This document shows, one piece after another, positions 21,819 through 28,625 of a stretch of DNA of 28,718 nucleotides (position 1 is the first letter of the stretch; the number at the start of each line of letters is the position of its first letter). The notes beneath the pieces were generated by a model. It did no database searches. It saw nothing but the letters and a program-made list of their open reading frames with translations, and was not told where the DNA came from. The position numbers and the translations under genes are program-made. Location: NCBI GenBank assembly GCA_902464965.1, contig CABQLI010000019.1:1-28718 (forward strand), read 5' to 3'. Origin of the DNA: an uncultured Collinsella sp. GTDB lineage: Bacteria > Actinomycetota > Coriobacteriia > Coriobacteriales > Coriobacteriaceae.

Positions 21819-22535
21819 TTAGAACAGGAGGGCGTAGATGACGGCGATGACGACGGAGGGGAGCATATTGGCCGTGCGGAAGGTCTGAGGACGGATGAGG
21901 TTGACGCCGACGCAGAAGATGAGCATGGAGCCTACGAGCGAAAGGCTGTCGAGGGCTGCCGTGGTCATGATGGGGGAGAGCGCGCCGGCAAACAACGTGA
22001 TCGTCCCCTGGAACACGGCGACGGGCAGGGCGGAGAAAATGCAGCCGCGGCCAAGCGACGCCGTCATGGTGCAGACGATGATGCAGTCCAATGCGCCTTT
22101 CAAGGCAAGCGTTGACCAGTCACCGAGCAGACCGTCCTGAATCGAGCCCACGATGGCCATGGCGCCGATGCACACCGTGAGCGATGTCGAGACAAAGGCG
22201 TTGGTGAACTCGTTGTCACCCTCGCTGCCGGTTTTTCGCTTGAGCCATTCGCCAAGGTTCTCGATGGCGGCCTCCAAGTTGATGGCCTCGCCGATGAGCG
22301 AACCGAGCGCAAATGAGACGATGAGCATGGTGGTACCGGTGGTCGCTAGCGCCTTTCCATCGATGATGAGCATCTTTTGCATGGTGCCGCCCAGGCCGAT
22401 AAACAGGACGCACAGCCCCGATGCTTTCATGAGCGTGTCTTGGATGCGCGGTGTAATGAAGCGGCCGCCCGCTAATCCCAAAAGACCGCCCGCAACTAAA
22501 AGCACAACGTTGATGATTGTTCCCAAGCCCGGCAT
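21819..22535 (-). CDS. DUF554 family membrane protein
   Basis: The ATG at 22535 with AGGAGGG 3 bases upstream gives 238 residues; an open frame upstream lacks a ribosome site. The protein is mostly hydrophobic helices, about seven, with glycine-rich stretches (MPGLGTIINVVLLVAGGLLG at the start, GTTMLIVSFALGSLIGE and SLTVCIGAMAIVGSIQDG in the middle). These are the landmarks of the DUF554 (YdfK-like) inner-membrane proteins, whose substrate is unknown but which look like transporters. A charged loop (KRKTGSEGDNEF) lies between helices. It has its own promoter and is followed by the TerB gene in the same direction after 88 bases; no terminator is visible, so read-through is possible, but a functional link is not implied. 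Confidence 0.85.
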   Translation of the reverse strand: MPGLGTIINVVLLVAGGLLGLAGGRFITPRIQDTLMKASGLCVLFIGLGGTMQKMLIIDGKALATTGTTMLIVSFALGSLIGEAINLEAAIENLGEWLKRKTGSEGDNEFTNAFVSTSLTVCIGAMAIVGSIQDGLLGDWSTLALKGALDCIIVCTMTASLGRGCIFSALPVAVFQGTITLFAGALSPIMTTAALDSLSLVGSMLIFCVGVNLIRPQTFRTANMLPSVVIAVIYALLF

Positions 22536-22565
22536 GAGCCCTCCTGTATTGATGCCAACGTGGCA

Positions 22566-22574
22566 ATCGTAGCA
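22566..22574 (-). promoter_or_regulatory. Extended -10 promoter of the DUF554 gene
   Basis: TGCTACGAT on the minus strand (22574-22566) is an extended -10 element with the same form as the TerB operon promoter. The predicted start near 22559 gives a leader of about 24 bases that includes AGGAGGG. The match in two neighbouring units at the correct distance makes both more credible. Confidence 0.5.
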
Positions 22575-22653
22575 GAACGAAATGCGAGGCACATCGCGAC
22601 TCATCTAATACGTTATATAAGTGGTGTTAGGAATGATGCGCAGCATTTAAGCC

Positions 22654-24084
22654 TCAGGTGGTTGTCGGGACATAGGGATAGTATTCAAAGCGCAGTGTCA
22701 TAAGCCGCTGCGGGAATTCAATAGCCGCGGCGATGATATTGGCATCGCGGGCACGATCAAACCCTTCGAGTTCGATCTGATACGAGACGTCTTGCATAAT
22801 GTCCAGACGCCGCCAGGCTAGGAGTGTGTCGCCATCGAATTCCAAGGTCTTGCCTCCATCTGGAGCAACGGCATATAGACGCAGCTTGGCGGTGGTTGCA
22901 GGGTCGACAACCGTGACCTTTTTAATTTCGTTTCGAGTATTCTTGGCGCCCAACAAGGTGAGCAGTGTTGGGGCCACGACCTCGCCCGATGGCAAAAAGA
23001 CGACTTCGATGGATTCGGGAAATGCGATGATAGCCGACTTGCGGACGGGCTGATTGGCGGCGGCAACTTCGATGTTCGCAGCGTCGATGACCTCTGTGTG
23101 GTCGAGTGCGGCAAGCACGCAACAGTTACCTTCATCGATCTCTTGAGGATCAGCAAGCCCCAGACTGTCCGCGAACTCGGGATCGTTTGGATCGGCAGCG
23201 GGCTCATTCGGCGCTTCGAAAGAAGCTGGGACGCTGTTTGTCGGCGACGGCGTGTCGCCCGCACCTGCTTCTTTGTCCGCGCTCTCTTCTTGTATGGTTG
23301 CGTTGATGGGTTCGTCGTTTGGGGGGAGCGTCTTGGCGTCAAACGCGGAGGGGAGAATTCCGATGGCTCCGGATCCGTTCCACTCCATTTCGAGAAGCGC
23401 CGGGTCGGCAAGAATGCGTTGCCTGCTTTGCGCGCGGGCATCGATTTCAATAGGGCCTGCCTCTATCCCTCGTGTAAGGCTGAGTGATCCGGATGGCTTC
23501 TCGAAATGAGCGTCTGTGTCTTTGGTACTGACGGCGTAGAACAGCAGGGACGCTTCTCCCGCCGCGATGGCATCGGTACCGGCTTTGGTCAGCCGCAACG
23601 ATGCCGTGAATGAGAGGGTGGGCTGCGTATCGTCTGCATTCGCGGCGGCGCAGCCCAGACATATACCGCCTCCTTTCTCAAAAAACGTACCGTCGAAGGC
23701 GACCTTCGCTCCGTTCGCCGAGTCATCGACCGAAGCGATGCCGATGCGCAGCTCTAAATTGCATGGATCGCCATCTGCATCGAGCACAACCGAGCGCCAC
23801 GTGCAGACGGCGCACCCCGCCTGGGAGCCGTTTGCCTTGTTCGAACGATTGATATCCACGACTATCGAGCCGTCCGTATTACGACGAAGGCATCCCGAGG
23901 TTGAGATTGCGGCCTGTGCGATCGAAAAACGCTTGCACGCAATGGCGCTCGACGGATTTGGTGCGGAGCTTAGGGCCGCTGGTAAGGAGTCTGCCATGAC
24001 AGGAGTCGCCCAAGCGGCGACAGGCGTTCCGGTTGCGAGCGCGCCGCAGAGTGCGACGACGGGCAAAAGGTTCTTCGATGCCAT
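22654..24084 (-). CDS. Exported cysteine-rich protein, unknown function
   Basis: The 476-residue protein starts with a signal peptide (residues 1-26; cleavage likely after VAAWA). The mature part contains two CxxC pairs, C91-C94 and C142-C145, plus C50, C65, C108 and a C321-C322 pair. A Pro/Glu/Asp-rich acidic linker at about 262-318 separates an N-terminal region with beta-strand character from a C-terminal half ending in a YYPYVPTTT tail. There is no LPxTG-type signal or membrane helix at the end, so it should be released or held by the partner proteins. AAGGAG lies just upstream of the ATG. It is the last gene of the exported-protein operon. I do not recognise a family; disulfides or metal binding are plausible. 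Confidence 0.7.
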   Translation of the reverse strand: MASKNLLPVVALCGALATGTPVAAWATPVMADSLPAALSSAPNPSSAIACKRFSIAQAAISTSGCLRRNTDGSIVVDINRSNKANGSQAGCAVCTWRSVVLDADGDPCNLELRIGIASVDDSANGAKVAFDGTFFEKGGGICLGCAAANADDTQPTLSFTASLRLTKAGTDAIAAGEASLLFYAVSTKDTDAHFEKPSGSLSLTRGIEAGPIEIDARAQSRQRILADPALLEMEWNGSGAIGILPSAFDAKTLPPNDEPINATIQEESADKEAGAGDTPSPTNSVPASFEAPNEPAADPNDPEFADSLGLADPQEIDEGNCCVLAALDHTEVIDAANIEVAAANQPVRKSAIIAFPESIEVVFLPSGEVVAPTLLTLLGAKNTRNEIKKVTVVDPATTAKLRLYAVAPDGGKTLEFDGDTLLAWRRLDIMQDVSYQIELEGFDRARDANIIAAAIEFPQRLMTLRFEYYPYVPTTT

Positions 24085-24102
24085 GGGGTCTCCTTAGCTA
24101 AT

Positions 24103-24384
24103 TTAGTGCGGCCTGTTCATGTTTTGTTTCTGGCTGTGTTTGATGTGCAGACCGAGGCCGGCGGTTCCCGCGCCTGCTGCTGCGGCGCCTGCTGCCAAGA
24201 GCCATCGTTTGTCGCCTGTCTGCGCCAACGGTTCCTCGCGGTCGCTGCGGTCGAGCTCCGAGAGGTCGACCGTCACTTGCGTGGCGGCCTGCGCCTGTTC
24301 TTGCTGGGCAAAGGCCATGGCTGGCCCAAACGCTAGGATGCTGACGGCGGCGGCCAGGGCGACGGCCTTATGCCGTGTGCGCAC
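24103..24384 (-). CDS. Short wall-anchored peptide with LAQTG sorting signal
   Basis: Using GTG at 24384 the product is 93 residues; a TTG 30 bases further up is an alternative. Residues 1-26 form a signal peptide (VRTRHKAVALAAAVSILAFG then AMAFA). Only about 26 residues remain before LAQTG at 53-57, which is followed by a hydrophobic segment (61-79) and a basic end. This is the layout of a sortase substrate; LAxTG is the motif known for class E sortases of high-GC Gram-positives. The gene overlaps the end of the upstream exported gene by 17 bases. With so little mature sequence it may serve as a wall anchor or attachment partner for the other exported products. No sortase is in the window. 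Confidence 0.7.
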   Translation of the reverse strand: MRTRHKAVALAAAVSILAFGPAMAFAQQEQAQAATQVTVDLSELDRSDREEPLAQTGDKRWLLAAGAAAAGAGTAGLGLHIKHSQKQNMNRPH

Positions 24385-24967
24385 CGGGCTCGACCGTCCA
24401 GGTGATCGTTGCAACCTGATCGCCTTCGCCGGTTACGCGGAAGATGTCGCGCGTGACGCGGGCGACGTTTCCGCTTGTCTTGAGCTTAATTTTGTCCGTG
24501 CCACCGGCAATGCCCTGGTAGCCCATGTCGAAGGCTGCATTCTTGGAAAGATCGAGGCCCGTTCCCTGCATTGCGGCGCTGGCGTTCTGGAGCGCGCCGT
24601 CGGGGCCGACCTTAAAGTCGATGGAGTTCTGCGCGGTTCCGGCCTTGGCGTCGGCAGCAATGGTCCAGGTGTTCATGGCGTCGATCTTCATGTTGGTGAC
24701 ATGGATGCCGTAGGCCGAATGATTGTCGATGGTGGTCGCGTCTTCTGAGGGGCCCTGAAGCGTGCCGTCGGCCTTGGCGACGAAGGGAATAACCGTCGGA
24801 ACTTTGAACTCAACGTTGTCGATCTCGGTCCTGACCATTACTTTCGTGGTTCCAACGCGCCCGGCCGCCATAGCTGGCGTCGGGGCGGCGCCCATTGCGA
24901 GCGCGAGCGCGAGCCCCGCGCCCACGACGAGCGCTCTGGCTCCGTTCATGTTCCTGGTGATGTCCAT
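24368..24967 (-). CDS. Exported protein with VPTVIPF motif, possible surface subunit
   Basis: The 199-residue protein has a signal peptide (about 1-35, ending in PTPAMA) and a mature part of about 165 residues rich in Thr, Asp and Gly. NVEFKVPTVIPFVAKADGT near 51-69 recalls secreted proteins that lie beside sortases in Firmicutes and Coriobacteriia, and the end ATITWTVEPG resembles the C-terminal WxL-type surface motif. I make this comparison from memory. There is no cysteine and no anchor, so it should be released or assembled with its neighbours. AAAGGA lies upstream of the ATG, and a hairpin (24988-25004) precedes it. It is followed by the LAQTG gene in an overlapping frame. The function is unknown; a repeat subunit of a surface structure is possible. 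Confidence 0.65.
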   Translation of the reverse strand: MDITRNMNGARALVVGAGLALALAMGAAPTPAMAAGRVGTTKVMVRTEIDNVEFKVPTVIPFVAKADGTLQGPSEDATTIDNHSAYGIHVTNMKIDAMNTWTIAADAKAGTAQNSIDFKVGPDGALQNASAAMQGTGLDLSKNAAFDMGYQGIAGGTDKIKLKTSGNVARVTRDIFRVTGEGDQVATITWTVEPGAHTA

Positions 24968-24987
24968 GGTCGTTCCTTTCTATTCGC

Positions 24988-25004
24988 CGCGGGCCGTCCC
25001 CGCG
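24988..25004 (-). other. Intercistronic GC hairpin
   Basis: CGCGGG (24988-24993) pairs with CCCGCG (24999-25004) over a 5-base loop. It lies in the 90-base gap between the anchored protein gene and the VPTVIPF gene, about 15 bases before the ribosome site. No T-run follows. It may shield the downstream message or affect initiation. Confidence 0.4.
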
Positions 25005-25057
25005 ATGATTGGACGAATGCTGGTGAATTGCGTGCGGTGCCGCGTCGGCCGGAAAAG

Positions 25058-25567
25058 CTAGTTCTCGGCTTGCTCAACCCGTACCTTGACACGTGTCGGA
25101 TTGCCGTGGCTGTCGAGGGTCTTGGCATCGAGTGCCTGGATCTCGATGTACGCCTCGCCTTCTTTGATGTCGCCGGCGGGGCACGTCTCGATTGTCTTGC
25201 CGGTCTCGACCACACCGGATTCGTACATGGTCTCGTCGTTTTGGATGACGCGGAATCGCTGGGGAAATTTATTGTCTTGGACGTTTTGCACGTTGACGCG
25301 CAGCTTGCCGTCCTCCTGCAGCTGAGCGACCGGTGCGACCGAAATCGTCATCATGTTGTCGCGGACGATGGCGTCGAGCTCATCTTGGATTTCCTGACGC
25401 GTTTTGCCCTCGACCGTCGTAACCGAAGCGCCCGCCTCGGGTACGGGCTGCGATTGCCAAGCGTATAGTCCTACGGCGACAAGGGCACAGACGATGGCCA
25501 AGCAGGCAACGATGAGCTTCTTGCGACGACCCAGGTCCGCAAAGCGGGGCGGCTTCTTCGCGCTCAT
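25058..25567 (-). CDS. Membrane-anchored protein of the exported operon
   Basis: The 169-residue protein has a basic N-terminus, one transmembrane helix (about 18-37) and an outer domain of about 130 residues. The domain contains TRQEIQDELDAIVRDNMMTISVAP, then LRVNVQNVQDNKFPQRF and MYESGVVETGKTIE. These segments recall small extracellular proteins found next to surface-protein clusters in clostridia, where a DELN...MM(N/T)ISI segment is followed by a QVT-type strand run. I make this comparison from memory. It overlaps the upstream gene by four bases (ATGA), so the two are coupled. It may be a membrane tether or docking platform for the exported proteins encoded downstream. The function is not known. 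Confidence 0.65.
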   Translation of the reverse strand: MSAKKPPRFADLGRRKKLIVACLAIVCALVAVGLYAWQSQPVPEAGASVTTVEGKTRQEIQDELDAIVRDNMMTISVAPVAQLQEDGKLRVNVQNVQDNKFPQRFRVIQNDETMYESGVVETGKTIETCPAGDIKEGEAYIEIQALDAKTLDSHGNPTRVKVRVEQAEN

Positions 25568-25860
25568 GCGGCATCCTTGGCGGCATAGATGCGCGCAAAG
25601 GTGGACGGGTCCGCTCCAAAGAGCATGTGAAGCATCAGGCGGCGCGAGTAGACGAGTTCTTCGAAGTCGGGAGGGAGCTCGATGTCGTGGATATGCGCGA
25701 TGTGGTGGGCGAGCGCCGAGAACGACTCGGGGTCGCAGATCACATCGGTGGTAACGTGGTAGACCGTCGTATCGGGGAATGCCTCTTCGTCAAAAGGCAG
25801 GAGATGGGGATCGTCGTCGACTTCGATGGCGATGCCGTACTGGGGCCAGTAATATGCCAT
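25564..25860 (-). CDS. Small acidic cytoplasmic protein, unknown function
   Basis: The 98-residue protein starts at an ATG with AGGGAGG 5 bases upstream. It has no signal peptide. Features are MAYYWPQYGIAIEVDDD at the N-terminus, many acidic residues and two His (HHIAHIHD), then a helical C-terminus (SRRLMLHMLFGADPSTFARIYAAKDAA). It is the first gene of the operon and overlaps the next by four bases. I do not recognise a family; the IAIEVDD strand loosely recalls the start of some endonuclease-fold proteins, but catalytic residues cannot be confirmed. Position alone suggests a regulator, chaperone or unrelated passenger of the exported gene set. Confidence 0.6.
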   Translation of the reverse strand: MAYYWPQYGIAIEVDDDPHLLPFDEEAFPDTTVYHVTTDVICDPESFSALAHHIAHIHDIELPPDFEELVYSRRLMLHMLFGADPSTFARIYAAKDAA

Positions 25861-25880
25861 GGGAACCTCCCTGCTTCTGG

Positions 25881-25904
25881 GCCAAAACTACTATCGGTTT
25901 TGGC
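25881..25904. promoter_or_regulatory. Perfect 8-base inverted repeat upstream of the small acidic gene
   Basis: GCCAAAAC (25881-25888) and GTTTTGGC (25897-25904) flank an 8-base centre. The repeat ends 21 bases before the ATG of the exported operon, near the expected RNA start, so it could be an operator or an mRNA leader hairpin. No T-run suggests termination. Confidence 0.45.
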
Positions 25905-25933
25905 TGTCGATGCCGACCGTATCAGCCGTTACT

Positions 25934-25963
25934 TGACCAATTGCTGACCAAATGCTTGACGGA
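25934..25963. promoter_or_regulatory. Phased TGACC direct repeats (putative operator)
   Basis: TGACCAA at 25934-25940 and 25945-25951 is followed by the weaker TGACGGA at 25957-25963, giving 11- and 12-base steps, close to one DNA turn. Such phasing is typical of response-regulator sites. It lies between divergent operons, 74 bases from the exported operon start and about 240 bases from the lactate dehydrogenase start, so either could be the target. Confidence 0.45.
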
Positions 25964-26205
25964 TTGGCGTCTCCGCAGGTAAAAGGCGGCAAAAAATACT
26001 CCAACTTTTTTCGAGCGACAATCGCGCGGTCGGCGACGGCGGGGCCATATGTGTCAAAAGCATCGTCTGCCGAGGATATCAAGCCGCTCGCCGAATTGCA
26101 CGAACGTAAAAATCGCCAATTATGGAGACGGTCTCGAACACGTCGACGAAACGATGCGGTAACATCTCCCTGCAAACACTGTAGTTAGCTAAAGGGGGAG
26201 TTCGC

Positions 26206-27807
26206 GTGTCTGCAACCATCAAACCCTTCACCGACGAGTTCGAAGAGTATGGTCGCGATGAGTCTCGCGCATCGGGCGAGGCGTCGAGCATCTCGTTTCC
26301 GACAACGGAAGACGAGGTCCGTGCCATTTTGGGAAAGCTCCATGCCGAGTGTGTCCCGGTAACGGTTCAGGGCGCCCGAACCGGCCTTGCCGCCGGCGCC
26401 GTGCCCCACGGCGGGCATATCCTCAATACTTCCCGTATGAATCGCTACTTGGGCCTTCGCCGCGATGAACAAGGCCAATTTTTGCTGCGCGTGGAGCCGG
26501 GCGTTGTGCTCTCGGAGCTGCGCAAGCAGCTGAGCAAGAAAGTGCTGCCGACCGCTGGCTGGGACCAGGCATCGCTTAAGGCCTACGATGAGTTTCAAGA
26601 GGCCCCCGAGCAGTTTTTTCCCACCGATCCCACCGAGGCATCTGCCTGTCTGGGCGGCATGGCGGCATGTAACGCCTCTGGTGCCCGCAGCTACGCCTAC
26701 GGCCCCATGCGCCCACATATCACGGGACTCCACGTCGCGCTGGCTGATGGCGATTTGCTTGAGCTTCAGCGCGGCGAGGCTTTTGCCCAGGGCCGCCACC
26801 TGTCGCTTGTGACGGCAGCGGGCCGTGCTCTCGAGCTCGACCTTCCCGACTACACCATGCCCAAGACCAAAAATGCTTCGGGCTATTTCGTTGCTGACGA
26901 TATGGATGCCATCGATTTGTTTATCGGTGCGTGTGGCACAATCGGCGTCATCACCGAGCTCGAGATTGTCCTGCAGGCGGCGCCTGCGGTCGTTTGGGGC
27001 GTGAGCTGCTTCTTTGACAGCGAAGACAAGGCCGTGTCCTTCACCGATTCTGTGCGTCCCGTCCTGTCCCACGCGGCTGCCATCGAATATTTCGATGCGG
27101 GCGCCCTGGATATCCTGCGTCGTCAGCGTGAGCAGTCGACCGCGTTCGCCTCGCTGCCGTCGCTCGACAAAGAGGCCAAGGTCTGTGTCTACGTGGAGCT
27201 CGACTGCGATGACGAAGTTCAGGCGACTGAGGAGCTGTATCACTTGGGGTGGGTACTGGAGCTTGCGGGCGGCAGCGACGATGCGACATGGGTCGCGCGC
27301 ACCGAGGTCGATCGCGAGTGCCAGCGGTTCTTCCGCCACGCGGTGCCCGAGAGCGTCAACATGCTTATCGACGAGCGTCGCCGCATGGATCCTACCATCA
27401 CCAAGCTGGGCTCGGACATGTCGGTGCCCAATGCACGCTTGGCCGATGTCGTCGCCCTCTATCGCCGCACACTGGCGGAAAGCGGACTTGAGTCTGCTGC
27501 CTGGGGACACATTGGCAACAACCATCTGCATGTGAACATTCTGCCGCGCGATGCGCAGGATTACCGCCGTGGCGGAGAACTCTTTGCCCAGTGGGCTTCC
27601 GAGGTCACGGCCATGGGCGGCGCCGTCTCTGCCGAGCACGGCGTCGGCAAGATCAAAGCGGGCTTCTTGGAGACGATGTACGGTCACGAGGCCATGGTCG
27701 AGTCGGCGCGGCTCAAGCTCCAGCTCGATCCCGACGGGCAGCTGGGTCGCGGTAACCTGTTTTCGGAGAAGCTCTTGAATGAGCTCGTCCAGAAAGGGGG
27801 CGCGTGA
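26206..27807 (+). CDS. FAD-linked D-lactate/glycolate-type dehydrogenase, subunit of a bifurcating complex
   Basis: The start is GTG at 26206 with AAGGGGGAG 5 bases upstream; 533 residues. The N-terminal FAD-binding (PCMH-type) domain shows VTVQGARTGLAAGAVP, the GVVLSELRKQL helix and GGMAACNASGARSYAYG. The C-terminal FAD-oxidase domain has GHIGNNHLHV (434-443) and AEHGVGK (476-482), the usual substrate/cofactor motifs of GlcD/D-lactate dehydrogenases. It lies just upstream of EtfB and the ferredoxin-type EtfA start, the gene set of the electron-bifurcating lactate dehydrogenase of Acetobacterium woodii (LctBCD), which couples lactate oxidation by NAD+ to reduced ferredoxin oxidation. The stop overlaps the next reading frame. 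Lactate as substrate is inferred from context; glycolate or 2-hydroxyglutarate cannot be excluded. Confidence 0.85.
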   Translation: MSATIKPFTDEFEEYGRDESRASGEASSISFPTTEDEVRAILGKLHAECVPVTVQGARTGLAAGAVPHGGHILNTSRMNRYLGLRRDEQGQFLLRVEPGVVLSELRKQLSKKVLPTAGWDQASLKAYDEFQEAPEQFFPTDPTEASACLGGMAACNASGARSYAYGPMRPHITGLHVALADGDLLELQRGEAFAQGRHLSLVTAAGRALELDLPDYTMPKTKNASGYFVADDMDAIDLFIGACGTIGVITELEIVLQAAPAVVWGVSCFFDSEDKAVSFTDSVRPVLSHAAAIEYFDAGALDILRRQREQSTAFASLPSLDKEAKVCVYVELDCDDEVQATEELYHLGWVLELAGGSDDATWVARTEVDRECQRFFRHAVPESVNMLIDERRRMDPTITKLGSDMSVPNARLADVVALYRRTLAESGLESAAWGHIGNNHLHVNILPRDAQDYRRGGELFAQWASEVTAMGGAVSAEHGVGKIKAGFLETMYGHEAMVESARLKLQLDPDGQLGRGNLFSEKLLNELVQKGGA

Positions 27808-27809
27808 AG

Positions 27810-28625
27810 ATGAGCGATTTCCATATGGTGGTGTGCGTCAAGGCGGTGCCGGGCAGCACCGAGGTCAAGATGGACCCCAAGACCAATACCATCGTGCGCG
27901 ATGGCAAACAGGCGGTCATTAATCCCTTTGACGCGAGCGCTTTGGAATGCGCGCTGGCGCTGAAGGACGACTTTATCGGCTTTGGCATGGACGTGCGCGT
28001 AACGGTGGTGTCGATGGGCATCCCCGCGACCGAATCGCTATTGCGCGACTGCATCGCCCGAGGCGCCGACGACGCGCTGCTGCTGACCGATCGCGCCTTT
28101 GCAGGTGCCGATACCCTGGCGACCACCTATGCTCTCAAATGCGGCATCGAGGCGCTCGACGAGGACTTCGACCTGCTCATCTGCGGCAAGATGGCGGTGG
28201 ATGGCGATACGGCCCAGATTGGTCCCGAGCTTGCCGGTGCCTTTGAGATTCCCTGCGTGACCGACGTGAGTTGCGTGCAGAGCGCGGGCTTTACGACCTG
28301 TGGCTCGCTGGCGCTCGTTCACGGATGCGATGCCGGCGAGGAGACGGTGTACCTTGAGATGCCGTGCGCGATGACGACTGCCAAGGAGATTGGCCAGTTG
28401 CGTATGCCGAGTATTGCCGGTATTCGCGCGGCAGAGGAGGCGGACGTGCGCGTGGTCAGTGCCGCCGACGTGAACGCCGACCCCGCGCGTTGCGGCCTTG
28501 CCGGGTCGCCGACACAGGTCGTGCGCTCGTTTGTGCCCGACCGTGACCAAACGTGCGAGACCGTTGAGGGGACGGCGTCCGAGCAGGCGGCAAAGCTTGC
28601 CAAGATTATCGAGGGGATGGCATAG
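27810..28625 (+). CDS. etfB: Electron transfer flavoprotein, beta subunit
   Basis: The ATG at 27810 (271 residues) fits the spacing from AAGGGGG at 27794-27800; a GTG 6 bases up that overlaps the previous stop is equally in frame. The N-terminus is MVVCVKAVPGSTEVKMD, then INPFDASALECALALKD, a GKMAVDGDTAQIGPELAG block for FAD/AMP contact, and GLAGSPTQVVRSF near the end. These are characteristic of EtfB, including the bifurcating type. It would form a heterodimer with EtfA, whose start lies at 28626, and pass electrons between the lactate-type dehydrogenase and ferredoxin/NAD. Adjacent start and stop codons (TAG-ATG) mean tight coupling. Confidence 0.9.
   Translation: MSDFHMVVCVKAVPGSTEVKMDPKTNTIVRDGKQAVINPFDASALECALALKDDFIGFGMDVRVTVVSMGIPATESLLRDCIARGADDALLLTDRAFAGADTLATTYALKCGIEALDEDFDLLICGKMAVDGDTAQIGPELAGAFEIPCVTDVSCVQSAGFTTCGSLALVHGCDAGEETVYLEMPCAMTTAKEIGQLRMPSIAGIRAAEEADVRVVSAADVNADPARCGLAGSPTQVVRSFVPDRDQTCETVEGTASEQAAKLAKIIEGMA

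Larger units (their letters stand above)
25861..26205. other. 345-base divergent intergenic region, no gene
   Basis: No plausible gene is present; the open frames lack ribosome sites and family-like composition. The region holds the hairpin at 25881-25904 and the TGACC repeats at 25934-25963. There is a weak promoter candidate for the plus-strand operon (TTGCAC at 26096-26101 and AATTAT 16 bases later). The palindrome TTAGCTAA at 26184-26191 is followed by the ribosome site AAGGGGGAG. The rest (25964-26095), containing A- and T-runs near 25991-26011, shows nothing I can name. Confidence 0.6.

Noticed and set aside
25564..26205. Toxin-antitoxin pair
   Set aside because: The small acidic protein has no antitoxin DNA-binding motif and its neighbour is an anchored extracellular protein; the other frames in the gap lack ribosome sites.
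26185..27687. 500-residue minus-strand frame antisense to the lactate-type dehydrogenase
   Set aside because: Codon bias in high-GC DNA leaves such antisense frames open; the plus-strand protein has all FAD-domain motifs and a strong ribosome site.
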